From Planctomycetota bacterium (GTDB taxonomy: Bacteria; Planctomycetota; JAJSAM01): a DNA stretch of 43,700 bases. The position numbers and the translations under genes were made by a program. The notes under the pieces are model-generated. The model was not told the origin of the DNA. It did not search any database and was given only the letters and a program-made list of their open reading frames with translations. The DNA lies in contig JALOQY010000001.1 in the NCBI GenBank assembly GCA_025459285.1, positions 1-43,700 on the forward strand, in the 5' to 3' direction. Below are positions 25,201 through 31,818 of the stretch, piece by piece. Numbering within the stretch: position 1 is the stretch's first letter; each line of letters opens with the position of its first letter.

Positions 25201-27030
25201 GGCCCCGGGCGGGAGATCCAGGGAGCCGAGGACCCAGTCGAGATCCATGAGATACGGCGCGAGGCGCAGCATCGCCGCGGCCCGGTCGCAGAGCGTCCCG
25301 AGGTCCACGACCGACTCCTTGTCCGCCCGCGCGTGGACCCGCGTGCCGCGGACTTCCACGTCGAAGCCGAGCGCGGCGAGGAAGGCGCGAAGAGACTCGA
25401 GGCCCGGTGCCGGGTGGGCGTCCAGCTCGTAGTTGCTGACCCCGAAGAACTCGAGGTCCACCATCCCGCCCCGCAGTGGGGGCGAGAGGTCGAGGCGCAG
25501 GAACGCCGGGTGGTTGCGGAACGAGAGATAGACGTGGACCTCGTTGCCGTAGGAGTGGACCTCCACCCAGGGGAACTTCTCCTGTCCGGCGAGGAGTTGT
25601 CGCGCGATGCCGTCGAGGGCGGCGCGCACGGGCCAGGGGAGGCCCGCGTCGCCGGAGAAGTCGGCGTACTTCACCACCTTCGCGCTGGCGAGGCGCCCCT
25701 TCGTCGCCACGACGACGTCGGCGGTGCGGCGCGGCGCCCGCCCGGCGCCGACGAACGAGAAGCCGAGGCGCAGACCGCGCTGGTGGAGATAGCGCTTCAG
25801 GCCGTGCAGCGTGCGGACCTCCCCCAGGTTCCGAGGGTCCTCGAACGCGTTCACGAGCCGGGTCAGCTCCGGGGACAGATGCTCCCGGCCGGCCTCGCGC
25901 CCGAGTTCCCGCGCGATGGCGTCGCGGAGATCCCGCCACGCCCCGGGGAGGAGCGCGCACTCTTCCGAGAGGTTCGCGAACAGCGCGATGAAATCTTCAA
26001 CGACCGCGCCCATGTCGGCGACGAGCGACTGTACGCGTTCCTTCGTCAGGGGCGCGAGATCGAGGATCCGCTCGAGAAGGGCGGCGTGACGGAGGTTGAG
26101 CGTGCGGAAGCGGTCCACGGGGGCGCCGGTTTCGCGCGCGTTGTCCGGACTGCCGGCCTCCCCGCCGTGGGCGAAGAAGATGACCGATTCGCCGGCGCGG
26201 CGGAGCCCGTCCGCGCCATCGAGGAGGGAGGCGGCGTAGGGGGGAACGAACAGCGGCAGGGCGCCGCCGGTGACGAAGCCCGCGAGGCGCTTCGCCTCGA
26301 TGCCGTGGTTCACCCTGGCCCAGCCGAGAGAGGCGACGACCTCGCGGAGGAGCTCGAAGCCGGCGACTTCCTCCGCCCGGCGCATGGCCGCGACGGTGCC
26401 GGCCGTCAGGTGCGAAAGATCGAGGTGCGACGCCCGCGTGTAGTCGAGATACCCGGCCAGGAAGTCGTGATCCGCGGGGGCGAGAAGCTGCCGGGCGGTC
26501 TCTGGTGGGGCGGGTTCGCCGGAAAGATCGAGGATGCGGGCGGCCAGCCTCCGGACGCTCTCGTCGCGGGCGTCGAGGAAGTGGCCGGTCAGCGGCCCCG
26601 CGCGGGCGAGGATGCGCCCGGCGTCGGCGATGGCGTCCGGTCCGGCGAAGGGCGAGTCATCGATCTCGACGCGCTCCGCGATCGCGGCGAGGATCGCCCC
26701 GCCGGGGAGTGCGTCCCGCTCCGCGGCGAGACGCAGCGCGCGGCGGGCGAGTGAGGGGTCGCGCGCGCCAAGGAGCGATCTGAAGAGGGGCCAGGGATCC
26801 GCGAGACCGGCGGCGGCCTCGGCGAGGAGGTCGAAGACCGGCACCAGGACCGCGCCCGCCCGCTCGCCGAGGAGGTCGCCGAGAGGGTGGAGCGGGGCCG
26901 GGTCCGGAAGCGGGAAGTACCGGCGGAGTCGATCGCAGTGGCCGGCGACATCCACGGGATCGGCCGTCGCGAGCCGCGCTGCGGCGGCCACGCGCCCGAC
27001 AAGGTCGGCGATCTCGTCCCGCGAGGACAT
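22252..27030 (-). CDS. Large phosphohistidine/ATP-grasp dikinase with GWD-like domain order
   Basis: 1592 residues. Residues ~1-850: large region of unknown fold, with a segment WVEVHSYGNEVHVYLSFRNH at about 490. Residues ~860-960: PEP-utiliser swivel domain with phospho-accepting His932 in GGGALSHAGLIALQFRKPAL. Residues ~1240-1585: nucleotide-binding ATP-grasp domain of the PpsA/PPDK type (AGAKAANLAETARILG, VAVRSSSREEDAE with Arg1365, GLGLGEGIVSG, ending VFILQVRPVPVL). The TIM-barrel PEP/pyruvate domain is absent. In PEP synthase the ATP-grasp part comes first; here it is last, the order known from glucan and phosphoglucan water dikinases. Likely reaction: ATP-driven transfer of phosphate through His932 to a substrate bound by the N-terminal region. 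Forms an operon with the MaeB-like gene. Confidence 0.8.
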   Translation of the reverse strand: MSSRDEIADLVGRVAAAARLATADPVDVAGHCDRLRRYFPLPDPAPLHPLGDLLGERAGAVLVPVFDLLAEAAAGLADPWPLFRSLLGARDPSLARRALRLAAERDALPGGAILAAIAERVEIDDSPFAGPDAIADAGRILARAGPLTGHFLDARDESVRRLAARILDLSGEPAPPETARQLLAPADHDFLAGYLDYTRASHLDLSHLTAGTVAAMRRAEEVAGFELLREVVASLGWARVNHGIEAKRLAGFVTGGALPLFVPPYAASLLDGADGLRRAGESVIFFAHGGEAGSPDNARETGAPVDRFRTLNLRHAALLERILDLAPLTKERVQSLVADMGAVVEDFIALFANLSEECALLPGAWRDLRDAIARELGREAGREHLSPELTRLVNAFEDPRNLGEVRTLHGLKRYLHQRGLRLGFSFVGAGRAPRRTADVVVATKGRLASAKVVKYADFSGDAGLPWPVRAALDGIARQLLAGQEKFPWVEVHSYGNEVHVYLSFRNHPAFLRLDLSPPLRGGMVDLEFFGVSNYELDAHPAPGLESLRAFLAALGFDVEVRGTRVHARADKESVVDLGTLCDRAAAMLRLAPYLMDLDWVLGSLDLPPGARETLAEEWAASFARHGALPLRALLTKDRRGVLAAIERGPLGEKEIPWTGEGPPGDRFGGPPLPGLLDRLAAGLAALRLPEPSFGGEDRRRALGQIRLEETVLTPLAEALARGEIIPGPEGPRPASGRRHEAVRFAELLAEGEAAVAEAVACARLTGPVARTLSFRTIGHVAGRDVLSARLGLPGEGLALSVLRDEAGIIRLARCPGVPLPALAGKLRRANFPLVEVEPSSSEAREEARRLLREIAAGDLVREPGPLPGERVITGLPAAPGRTSGHAVFGNGDTPAEALEGAILVKAAVRPEDTPGLYRAAGVVSTGGGALSHAGLIALQFRKPALVIPGRWTADASGAPILLFTVPEYREEEYEVRGFRIGERRNLREREHRLVEGDLLVLNATAGTLRVLGQDRDTLALAEGLRHLAKAEQCLGAAPSDADALVLRGRRLRARHQVAKVLGRLVDPVLARFAVRELLLGETVTDREELLATLGQNPAVTAVVPTFVAQTARELEARRRRAFRRAEDRIPRAIGLFEVLAPRLEALRATRALAGPAGGAPSTAPLDVLARRRLHELRDAAAISISPEHPHLRHLLRRAARADALLGTPEGGHEDLARPARDLAARDAERERRLAGRTILTAADGGFELLPLAGAKAANLAETARILGAEFVPPWFTVTDAALRRVLDCPLAEVAPRLAAERSRSGSLRAAIDTVLARDGPTAAEKAALIRGLFAEVRPPKDLAEEIGSAYRALGPDGEETFVAVRSSSREEDAEAASRAGEFETFLFVRGEAALLETLANCWSGLWTERAIHNRTLFGPGAGGGGVLVQRMVDSRVSGVLLTVDVARGEEGEMVINAGLGLGEGIVSGTVAADHVTVSKEGDLTRGGFRMSYAVADKRERIVFDRRAGRGTIRAESLYHQRLRPALEYVELAELVRLAARLEEVFGHPVDVEFGIERSRVFILQVRPVPVLLPALEATLGRFPLSAGSEEWS

Positions 27031-27053
27031 GGCGCCCTGTGCGCGGCCCGTGG

Positions 27054-27059
27054 ATTGTA
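27054..27059 (-). promoter_or_regulatory. Candidate -10 box of the dikinase operon
   Basis: Minus strand TACAAT, start near 27047, leader ~17 bases before the ATG at 27030. No clear -35 box and no strong ribosome site. Confidence 0.45.
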
Positions 27060-27110
27060 CGCTTCCGCGGAGCGCGGCGCCACCCCGTTGTGGCGACCGT
27101 CCGGCCTGGC

Positions 27111-27137
27111 CGCCCGTCGCCGAGAGGCTGCTAGCGG
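27111..27137. repeat. Stop-codon palindrome, partial copy D
   Basis: Reads GCCCGTCGCCGAGAGG joined directly to CTGCTAGCGG: the left arm of copy B fused to the outer end of the right arm, as after loss of the centre. The minus-strand TAG (27133-27131) is the stop of the membrane-protein gene. Confidence 0.6.
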
Positions 27138-27646
27138 CGTGAAGCGAGGCGGACGATTCCGGAGCCGAGGAGGCCGAGGAGGGCCACCGCGGTCCCGGTG
27201 AGGAGCAGGGCAGCCGTGCTGCTGACCCCGTTCGCGATGTCTGCCGGGGTCACTTGTGCGCTGAGCCGGCCGATCGTGTCCATGGCGCCCCGCAGGCCAG
27301 TCAGGGCGCCGAGCAGCGCGAAGAGGAACGCCGCTTCGCCGAGGCCCCGGACGAGCGCACCCCAGCAGGGCCACGCCCCTTCCCGGCGCACCGCGCAGGC
27401 CCCGAGCAGTGTGGCGGCGAGCACGGCGACCCCGAGCGCGAGGAGGGTCCACTGTCCCCACCCGCGCGCGGTGCCCACCCCCGGAAAGCCGGTCCCGGGC
27501 CTTCCCGTGTCCGGCCCGGCCGCCTCGGCCGCTTCGACCGTCCAGTCCGTGATTCGCACGGCGGGGATCTGCACGAAGGTGAAGGGCAGCGTGAGGAGCA
27601 GGAGTACCACCGCACCCCGCGCCGCGACGAAAGCCGCTCGTCCCAT
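27131..27646 (-). CDS. Small membrane protein, possibly MotA/TolQ/ExbB-like
   Basis: 171 residues. GGGAGG precedes the ATG at 27646, preferred to the upstream frame start at 27679. Four membrane helices: AFVAARGAVVLLLLTLPFTF, WTLLALGVAVLAATLLGACA, then a long one around FLFALLGALTGLRGAMDTIG, and the last, STAALLLTGTAVALLGLLGS. The pattern LTGLRGAMDTIGRLSAQVTP followed by DIANGVSSTAALLLTG recalls the C-terminal half of MotA/TolQ/ExbB proton channels, but the protein is short and no ExbD/TolR partner is adjacent. A TAGAGT box ~35 bases upstream could be its -10. Confidence 0.5.
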   Translation of the reverse strand: MGRAAFVAARGAVVLLLLTLPFTFVQIPAVRITDWTVEAAEAAGPDTGRPGTGFPGVGTARGWGQWTLLALGVAVLAATLLGACAVRREGAWPCWGALVRGLGEAAFLFALLGALTGLRGAMDTIGRLSAQVTPADIANGVSSTAALLLTGTAVALLGLLGSGIVRLASRR

Positions 27647-27727
27647 GGTCCGCCTCCCGGCTGTTCGATCCGGGGTCACTCTACCGGATGCGGCAGTCGC
27701 GGCGCAAGCAGGCGAAACGACTCCGAG

Positions 27728-28540
27728 TCACTTCGTCGTTTCGCCGAACAGCTCGCGGAAGAAGGACTCCGTCGCGGCGAAGGAGCGGCGGGCGGCCTTC
27801 TCGTCATAGGCGGAGCCGCGCGAGGGGTCGCTGCCGGCGCCGGGGTCGGAGAAGGAGTGGACCGCACCGCCGTAGAGGATCATCTGCCAGTCGGCCTCCG
27901 CCGCGTCCATCTCGGCGGTGAACGTCCGGACGTGCTCGGCGACCACGTGGGGATCCGCCGCGCCGTGGAGCACCAGGACCTTCGACCGGAGCGTCTCCGC
28001 GGCGGCGGGGAGGGGCGTGTCGAGGTTGCCGTGGAAGGAGACGACGCCCAGGACCTCCGCGCCGGACCGCGCCAGTTCGAGTACCGTGCCGCCGCCGAAG
28101 CAGAACCCCATCGCGGCGGTGCGCGCGGGATCCTCCCGCGGGTGGGCCTTCAGGAAGGCGAGACCCGCCGCCGCGCGGGCCCGGAGCAGGGGGCGGTCGC
28201 CGCGGTACTTTCCGGCCTGCCGGGAGGCTTCCGCCGTGTCCGCCGGCCGGACGCCCTTCCCGTAGATGTCCGCGGCGAGGACGACGTACCCCAGGCGGGC
28301 GAAGCGGCGAGCCGTCTCCTGCTCGTGCGGGCCGATCCCCTTCCAGGCGTGGACCACGAGGACGCCCGGGAGGTTCGTCGCCTCCCCCGGGGGCTGCGCG
28401 AGGAAGCCCTCCAGCACGGTCTCCCCGTGCCGGTACTCCACGGTTCCGGTCACGACGTCGGGCTCCGGGTCGCGCTCCGCCGCCGCCGGTGCGCAGGCCG
28501 CCGCGGCGAGGGCGAGGAGGATGATGTGCGCGTGTCTCAT
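27728..28540 (-). CDS. Dienelactone hydrolase family lipoprotein
   Basis: 270 residues, ATG at 28540. Signal peptide with lipobox AAAAC (IILLALAAAACAPA). Alpha/beta hydrolase of the DLH type: LVVHAWKGIGPHEQETARR (oxyanion region), nucleophile Cys in AAMGFCFGGGTVLEL, Asp in HGAADPHVV and His in GGAVHSFSDPG, giving the Cys-Asp-His triad. DLH enzymes open dienelactones in chlorocatechol breakdown; exported members have broader, mostly unknown esterase roles. Anchored in the membrane facing the periplasm by prediction. Divergent from the AbiEii-like pair. Confidence 0.88.
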   Translation of the reverse strand: MRHAHIILLALAAAACAPAAAERDPEPDVVTGTVEYRHGETVLEGFLAQPPGEATNLPGVLVVHAWKGIGPHEQETARRFARLGYVVLAADIYGKGVRPADTAEASRQAGKYRGDRPLLRARAAAGLAFLKAHPREDPARTAAMGFCFGGGTVLELARSGAEVLGVVSFHGNLDTPLPAAAETLRSKVLVLHGAADPHVVAEHVRTFTAEMDAAEADWQMILYGGAVHSFSDPGAGSDPSRGSAYDEKAARRSFAATESFFRELFGETTK

Positions 28541-28632
28541 GGTCCCATGCTGCCATGGACGGGCTAAAATAGGACAAGAACATCCGAAATATGTCGGCCG
28601 GCCGGGCGCTTCCCGCCCCGGGCGGCGTCCGA

Positions 28633-28638
28633 TACAAT
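28633..28638 (+). promoter_or_regulatory. Candidate -10 box for a leaderless transcript
   Basis: TACAAT, 8 bases before the ATG at 28647, with no ribosome-binding sequence between. Drives the small gene and the nucleotidyltransferase behind it. Confidence 0.5.
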
Positions 28639-28646
28639 GCGCCGCA

Positions 28647-28943
28647 ATGTCGCCTCTCTGTCCGACTCGCGAAGAACTCCTCGTGGATTGCCGGGGTCGT
28701 CCCTATTTCCTCTGGGACTGCGAGCTGACGCTGGACGAATTCCGCGCGAAACTCCGGACGGGAGACCGTGCGCAGCGGGCCTACCTCGCCGGGAAGCTCA
28801 TGCGCCAGGCGAAGCCCGACGACGTCTTCTCCTTCGTGAGTCTCTCTGAGATCCGGGACCTCTGGCCCGACCTGGCGGGCACCCTCGGCCGCACGCGCGA
28901 CTTCTGGGAGTGGATTCTCGGCGAGTGGGGGGTGGTGTCATGA
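28647..28943 (+). CDS. Small partner of the AbiEii-like nucleotidyltransferase (putative antitoxin)
   Basis: 98 residues. Acidic and helix-rich, with several Trp (FLWDCELTLDEFRAKLR, IRDLWPDLAGTL, DFWEWILGEWG). I do not recognise a named domain. The stop overlaps the start of the nucleotidyltransferase (ATGA), a coupling typical of toxin-antitoxin pairs, with the small gene first. Calling it an antitoxin is inference from order, size and overlap. Confidence 0.55.
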   Translation: MSPLCPTREELLVDCRGRPYFLWDCELTLDEFRAKLRTGDRAQRAYLAGKLMRQAKPDDVFSFVSLSEIRDLWPDLAGTLGRTRDFWEWILGEWGVVS

Positions 28944-29605
28944 CCGACTCGCGACTGACTCCCCTCCAGCAGAATGTCCTCGGGACCCTGGCCGGCATCG
29001 AACCGCCCTGGACCCTGACGGGGGGAGGCGCCCTGGCCGGCTTCCACCTGTGTCACCGCGCAACGCGGGATCTCGATCTGTTCTGGCACGCTCAGGTGAA
29101 GCTCGGTCCGTGGAGGGAGGAGTGCGCGCATCGCCTGCGCGACGCCGGATTCGAGGTCGCGATCCTGCAGAGGTTCGACACCTTCGAGAGGCTCCTCGTG
29201 TCGGACGGTGCCGATCGAGTGGTCCTGGACCTGGTCGCGGAGCCGGTGCCGGCGATCGAGCCGCCGCAGCAGGTCCCTCTCGGTGCCACCCGGATCCTGG
29301 TGGACACGCCGCACGAGATCCTCGTGAACAAGCTGTGTGCGCTTCTCGGCCGGGCCGAGCTCAGGGACCTCCACGAGCTGAGGGAACTGCTGGCCGTCGG
29401 AGGCGATCTCCCGCGGGCACTCCGCGACGCGCCACGGAAGGACGGCGGGTTCTCCCCGCTCATGCTGGCCTTCCTGCTCCGCGACATGCCCGTGGAGATG
29501 ATGGCCGCGGCGAGTGGACTCGGCGAACCGCTGGCCGGGGAACTCCTCCGCTTCCGCGACGAACTCGCGCCGCGCCTGCTCGCCGCGGCACGGCCCGGGC
29601 ACTAG
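28940..29605 (+). CDS. Nucleotidyltransferase, AbiEii/AbiGii toxin family
   Basis: 221 residues from the ATG in the ATGA overlap. The DNA-polymerase-beta-like signature is present: GGGALAGFHLCHRATRDLDL (GG ... D-L-D), third acidic residue in VVLDLV, and the AbiEii-type motif EILVNKLCALLGRAELRDLH. AbiEii-type toxins (type IV TA, including MenT relatives) transfer nucleotides to RNA or protein and arrest growth or block phage. The family also has members without shown toxicity. Codon use is like its neighbours. The stop TAG lies in palindrome copy B. Confidence 0.85.
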   Translation: MTDSRLTPLQQNVLGTLAGIEPPWTLTGGGALAGFHLCHRATRDLDLFWHAQVKLGPWREECAHRLRDAGFEVAILQRFDTFERLLVSDGADRVVLDLVAEPVPAIEPPQQVPLGATRILVDTPHEILVNKLCALLGRAELRDLHELRELLAVGGDLPRALRDAPRKDGGFSPLMLAFLLRDMPVEMMAAASGLGEPLAGELLRFRDELAPRLLAAARPGH

Positions 29606-29663
29606 CGGCCCGTCGCCGAGAGGCTTCCGCGCGCCTGAGGGCTTACGGCGACGGGCTGCTAGC
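29602..29663. repeat. Stop-codon palindrome, copy B
   Basis: 62 bp; arms CTAGCGGCCCGTCGCCG (29602-29618) and CGGCGACGGGCTGCTAG (29646-29662) pair at 16 of 17. The left TAG (29603-29605) ends the forward nucleotidyltransferase; the right arm's minus-strand TAG (29661-29659) ends the opposing gene. One element supplies both stops of a convergent pair. Confidence 0.85.
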
Positions 29664-30351
29664 GAACCACGGCGGGGCCCCCGGGGAGGAGGGCGGCGAA
29701 GACCTCCATCTGGGTGCTGCCGTCGGCTTCGTGCACGGAGAGGAGCGGTGAGCCGTCGCGGCGGCGCAGTTCGAAGATTCTCCCGCCGCAGTGCGGGACG
29801 GCCTCGACGTCCGCCTCCGCGAAGCCCGGGTCGCGGCCGAGGAACGGGAGGAAGCCCTGCCGAAGGGCTGCCTCCATCGCCTCGCGCGGCTGGCCGAAGC
29901 CCTCCGCGTAGCCGTCGATCTTCGAGGCGAAGAGGCGAAGGAGCGTCCCCTCGTCCCCGGCCCGGAACGCCTCCCCGAGAGCGACCGCGAAGGCCCGCAT
30001 CGACGCCTCTCCGGACACCGTCGCCGCAGCGAGCACCTTCGCGAGGGGCGCGATCTCCGAGTCGAACCGCCACTCCCGGTTATCTCCCGAGGGCAGCGCG
30101 AGCGGCCCGCCGCCGGCCTCCACCACCGTCCCCCGCCTCGACACGGTGATCCGGCCCGAGAGGCTCGCGCCGGGGCCGCGGTCCTTCACGGCGACCTTCA
30201 GGACGTTCCCCGCGCCGATGAGCAGCGGGTTGAGGGGCATGCCGCCCCCGGCCTGCTCCGGCCCGCGGTGGCGGAAGACCGGAAAACCGTTCAGGGCGAC
30301 CGTGACGTCGCAGTCCGCCGCGCTGATCCCGAGTTGGAAGATGTCCGCCAT
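29659..30351 (-). CDS. Hypothetical protein
   Basis: 230 residues, ATG at 30351 with GGAGG 8 bases upstream. Family not recognised. No signal peptide or membrane segment. The N-terminal ~75 residues look like a small beta domain (DCDVTVALNGFPVFRHRG, GNVLKVAVKDRG). Residues ~95-165 are helical (IAPLAKVLAAATVSGEASMR, ALRQGFLPFLGRD), and the end is again beta (GGRIFELRRRDGSPLLSVHE). The last part recalls Rhs/toxin-immunity-like cytosolic folds only vaguely. It lies 33 bases before the beta-propeller gene's stop and is probably expressed on its own. Confidence 0.6.
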   Translation of the reverse strand: MADIFQLGISAADCDVTVALNGFPVFRHRGPEQAGGGMPLNPLLIGAGNVLKVAVKDRGPGASLSGRITVSRRGTVVEAGGGPLALPSGDNREWRFDSEIAPLAKVLAAATVSGEASMRAFAVALGEAFRAGDEGTLLRLFASKIDGYAEGFGQPREAMEAALRQGFLPFLGRDPGFAEADVEAVPHCGGRIFELRRRDGSPLLSVHEADGSTQMEVFAALLPGGPAVVR

Positions 30352-30384
30352 CGTCTTGTCCTCCGGAGGTCTCCGGTCATGGTA

Positions 30385-31818
30385 CTACGCCCCTCGCCGA
30401 TCTCCGCGCCGTCTCGAAAGGAGGAGGGTCGCGGGGAGCACCACGAGAAGGAAGGCCCCGGCCGTCCAGAGCAGGCCGAGCCACAGGCTCGCCGGCGACC
30501 AGGTCCTCGTCCGGAGCGAGCACTCCCCCGTGACCGGCAGCACGTAGACCGTGCCGCTGTAAGAACCGAGGACGAGAGCCTCGTCCCCCGCGGCCTCGAC
30601 CACCGCCGGCGAGCCCCACTGGACGTCTCCCTTGGCGACCTTGTCCCAGATCGGCGTGCCGGTGAAGTACGAGGTGAGGACCTCCCCGGTCGAGGCGTCG
30701 AGGACGTAGGCGTGGTTGTCGAGGCAGGCCACGGCGAGGGCTGGACGGCCGCCCCGGGAGAAGAACGCCGGGGCGGCGAAGACTTCACCGCCGAGTGCCC
30801 GCGTGAAGAGCGGCTCCCCGGATCCGGCGTCGAAAGCATGGACCTTGTAGTCGTGGGAGCCGGCGTAGACCACGGTCCGTCCGCCGATCTCCCCCGCGCA
30901 GACCGTGTTGTCGATCCAGTTCCCGGCCATCCGCTTCCAGACTTCCCCGCCGGTCCGGGCGTCGAGGGCCACCAGGTTGCCGTACTTCGAGCCCAGGAAG
31001 AGGAGTTCCCGGCCGCCCGCGGCCGCGAGGCACGGGGCGCCGAGCACCTCGTGGGGCATCTGGTAGCGCCAGCGGATGGACGGCCTTCGCTCCGTCACGT
31101 CGACGCAGGAGAGGAGCCCCTTCTGCGCCGCCGCGAAGACGAGAGAGCGGCCGTCGATGACCCTGCCGGCCGGCGAGCCCACGGGTCCCTGGCTCACCTC
31201 CACCTCGAAGCGGCGGATCCCCGTCTCCGCCGCGAGGCCGTAGAGGCGGCCGGTCTGGCGGCTGCGGGGCAGCGCCTTGTCGTGGGTGAAGCCCGAAACC
31301 ACGAGCAGGTCGCCGATGAGGAGCGGCGAGGAGAACCGGGAGTCGCCGAGCGTGGTCGTGGGGGCGACGAGTTCCCGGCTCCAGAGCCGCGTCCCGTCGC
31401 GCGCGAGACAGGCGTAGACCGAGCGGTCCGCCGATGAGAAGTAGACGATCGGTTCGTCCCGGACGAGGCCCACCACCGGCGCGTCGAGGATCGGACCGTT
31501 CGTCATCCGCGACCAGCGGCGCTCCTTCGCCGCGAGGTCGAGGGCGGTGAGCGCGTGGTCGCAGCCGCCGAGGAAGGCGAGCGGCGTGCCGTCCACGACC
31601 GCGAGCGCCGGGGAGGTCCAGACGGGCACGCCCGGGCGGTACTTCCGGTCGGTGAGGCGCGCGTAGTGCCACTCCGGGAGCGGGGCGCCGCCGGGACAGC
31701 CGAGGGCCGCGCGCGCCGAGGCCTCCCGCCGGACCATGGGCCAGGGCGGTTCGGCGAGGGCGGCGACCGCCGCCGCGAGGAGAAGGGCTGCGCCGGCGAG
31801 CGCGGCGAGGCCCCTCAT
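30385..31818 (-). CDS. Exported PQQ-type beta-propeller protein with C-terminal membrane anchor
   Basis: 477 residues, starting in an ATGA overlap with the polyferredoxin gene. Signal peptide at residues ~1-24 (LAALAGAALLLAAAVAALA). The body consists of PQQ/WD-like blades, each with a pattern such as LVALDARTGGEVWKRMAGNW or YVLDASTGEVLTSYFTG. A membrane helix near the end (LWLGLLWTAGAFLLVVLPAT) is followed by a basic tail. No PQQ dehydrogenase active-site residues are evident, so a binding or scaffold role, as in BamB-like propellers, is likelier than catalysis. Co-translation with a polyferredoxin points to a membrane redox complex. Confidence 0.8.
   Translation of the reverse strand: MRGLAALAGAALLLAAAVAALAEPPWPMVRREASARAALGCPGGAPLPEWHYARLTDRKYRPGVPVWTSPALAVVDGTPLAFLGGCDHALTALDLAAKERRWSRMTNGPILDAPVVGLVRDEPIVYFSSADRSVYACLARDGTRLWSRELVAPTTTLGDSRFSSPLLIGDLLVVSGFTHDKALPRSRQTGRLYGLAAETGIRRFEVEVSQGPVGSPAGRVIDGRSLVFAAAQKGLLSCVDVTERRPSIRWRYQMPHEVLGAPCLAAAGGRELLFLGSKYGNLVALDARTGGEVWKRMAGNWIDNTVCAGEIGGRTVVYAGSHDYKVHAFDAGSGEPLFTRALGGEVFAAPAFFSRGGRPALAVACLDNHAYVLDASTGEVLTSYFTGTPIWDKVAKGDVQWGSPAVVEAAGDEALVLGSYSGTVYVLPVTGECSLRTRTWSPASLWLGLLWTAGAFLLVVLPATLLLSRRRGDRRGA

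Noticed and set aside
23866-26754. A 962-codon open frame on the plus strand
   Set aside because: It is antisense to the dikinase gene, whose His and ATP-grasp motifs are clear. Long antisense frames are expected at this GC content.
27131-27646. Assignment as a true MotA/ExbB proton channel
   Set aside because: Too short, no clear channel Thr/Pro set, and no ExbD/TolR or MotB gene next to it; kept only as a resemblance.
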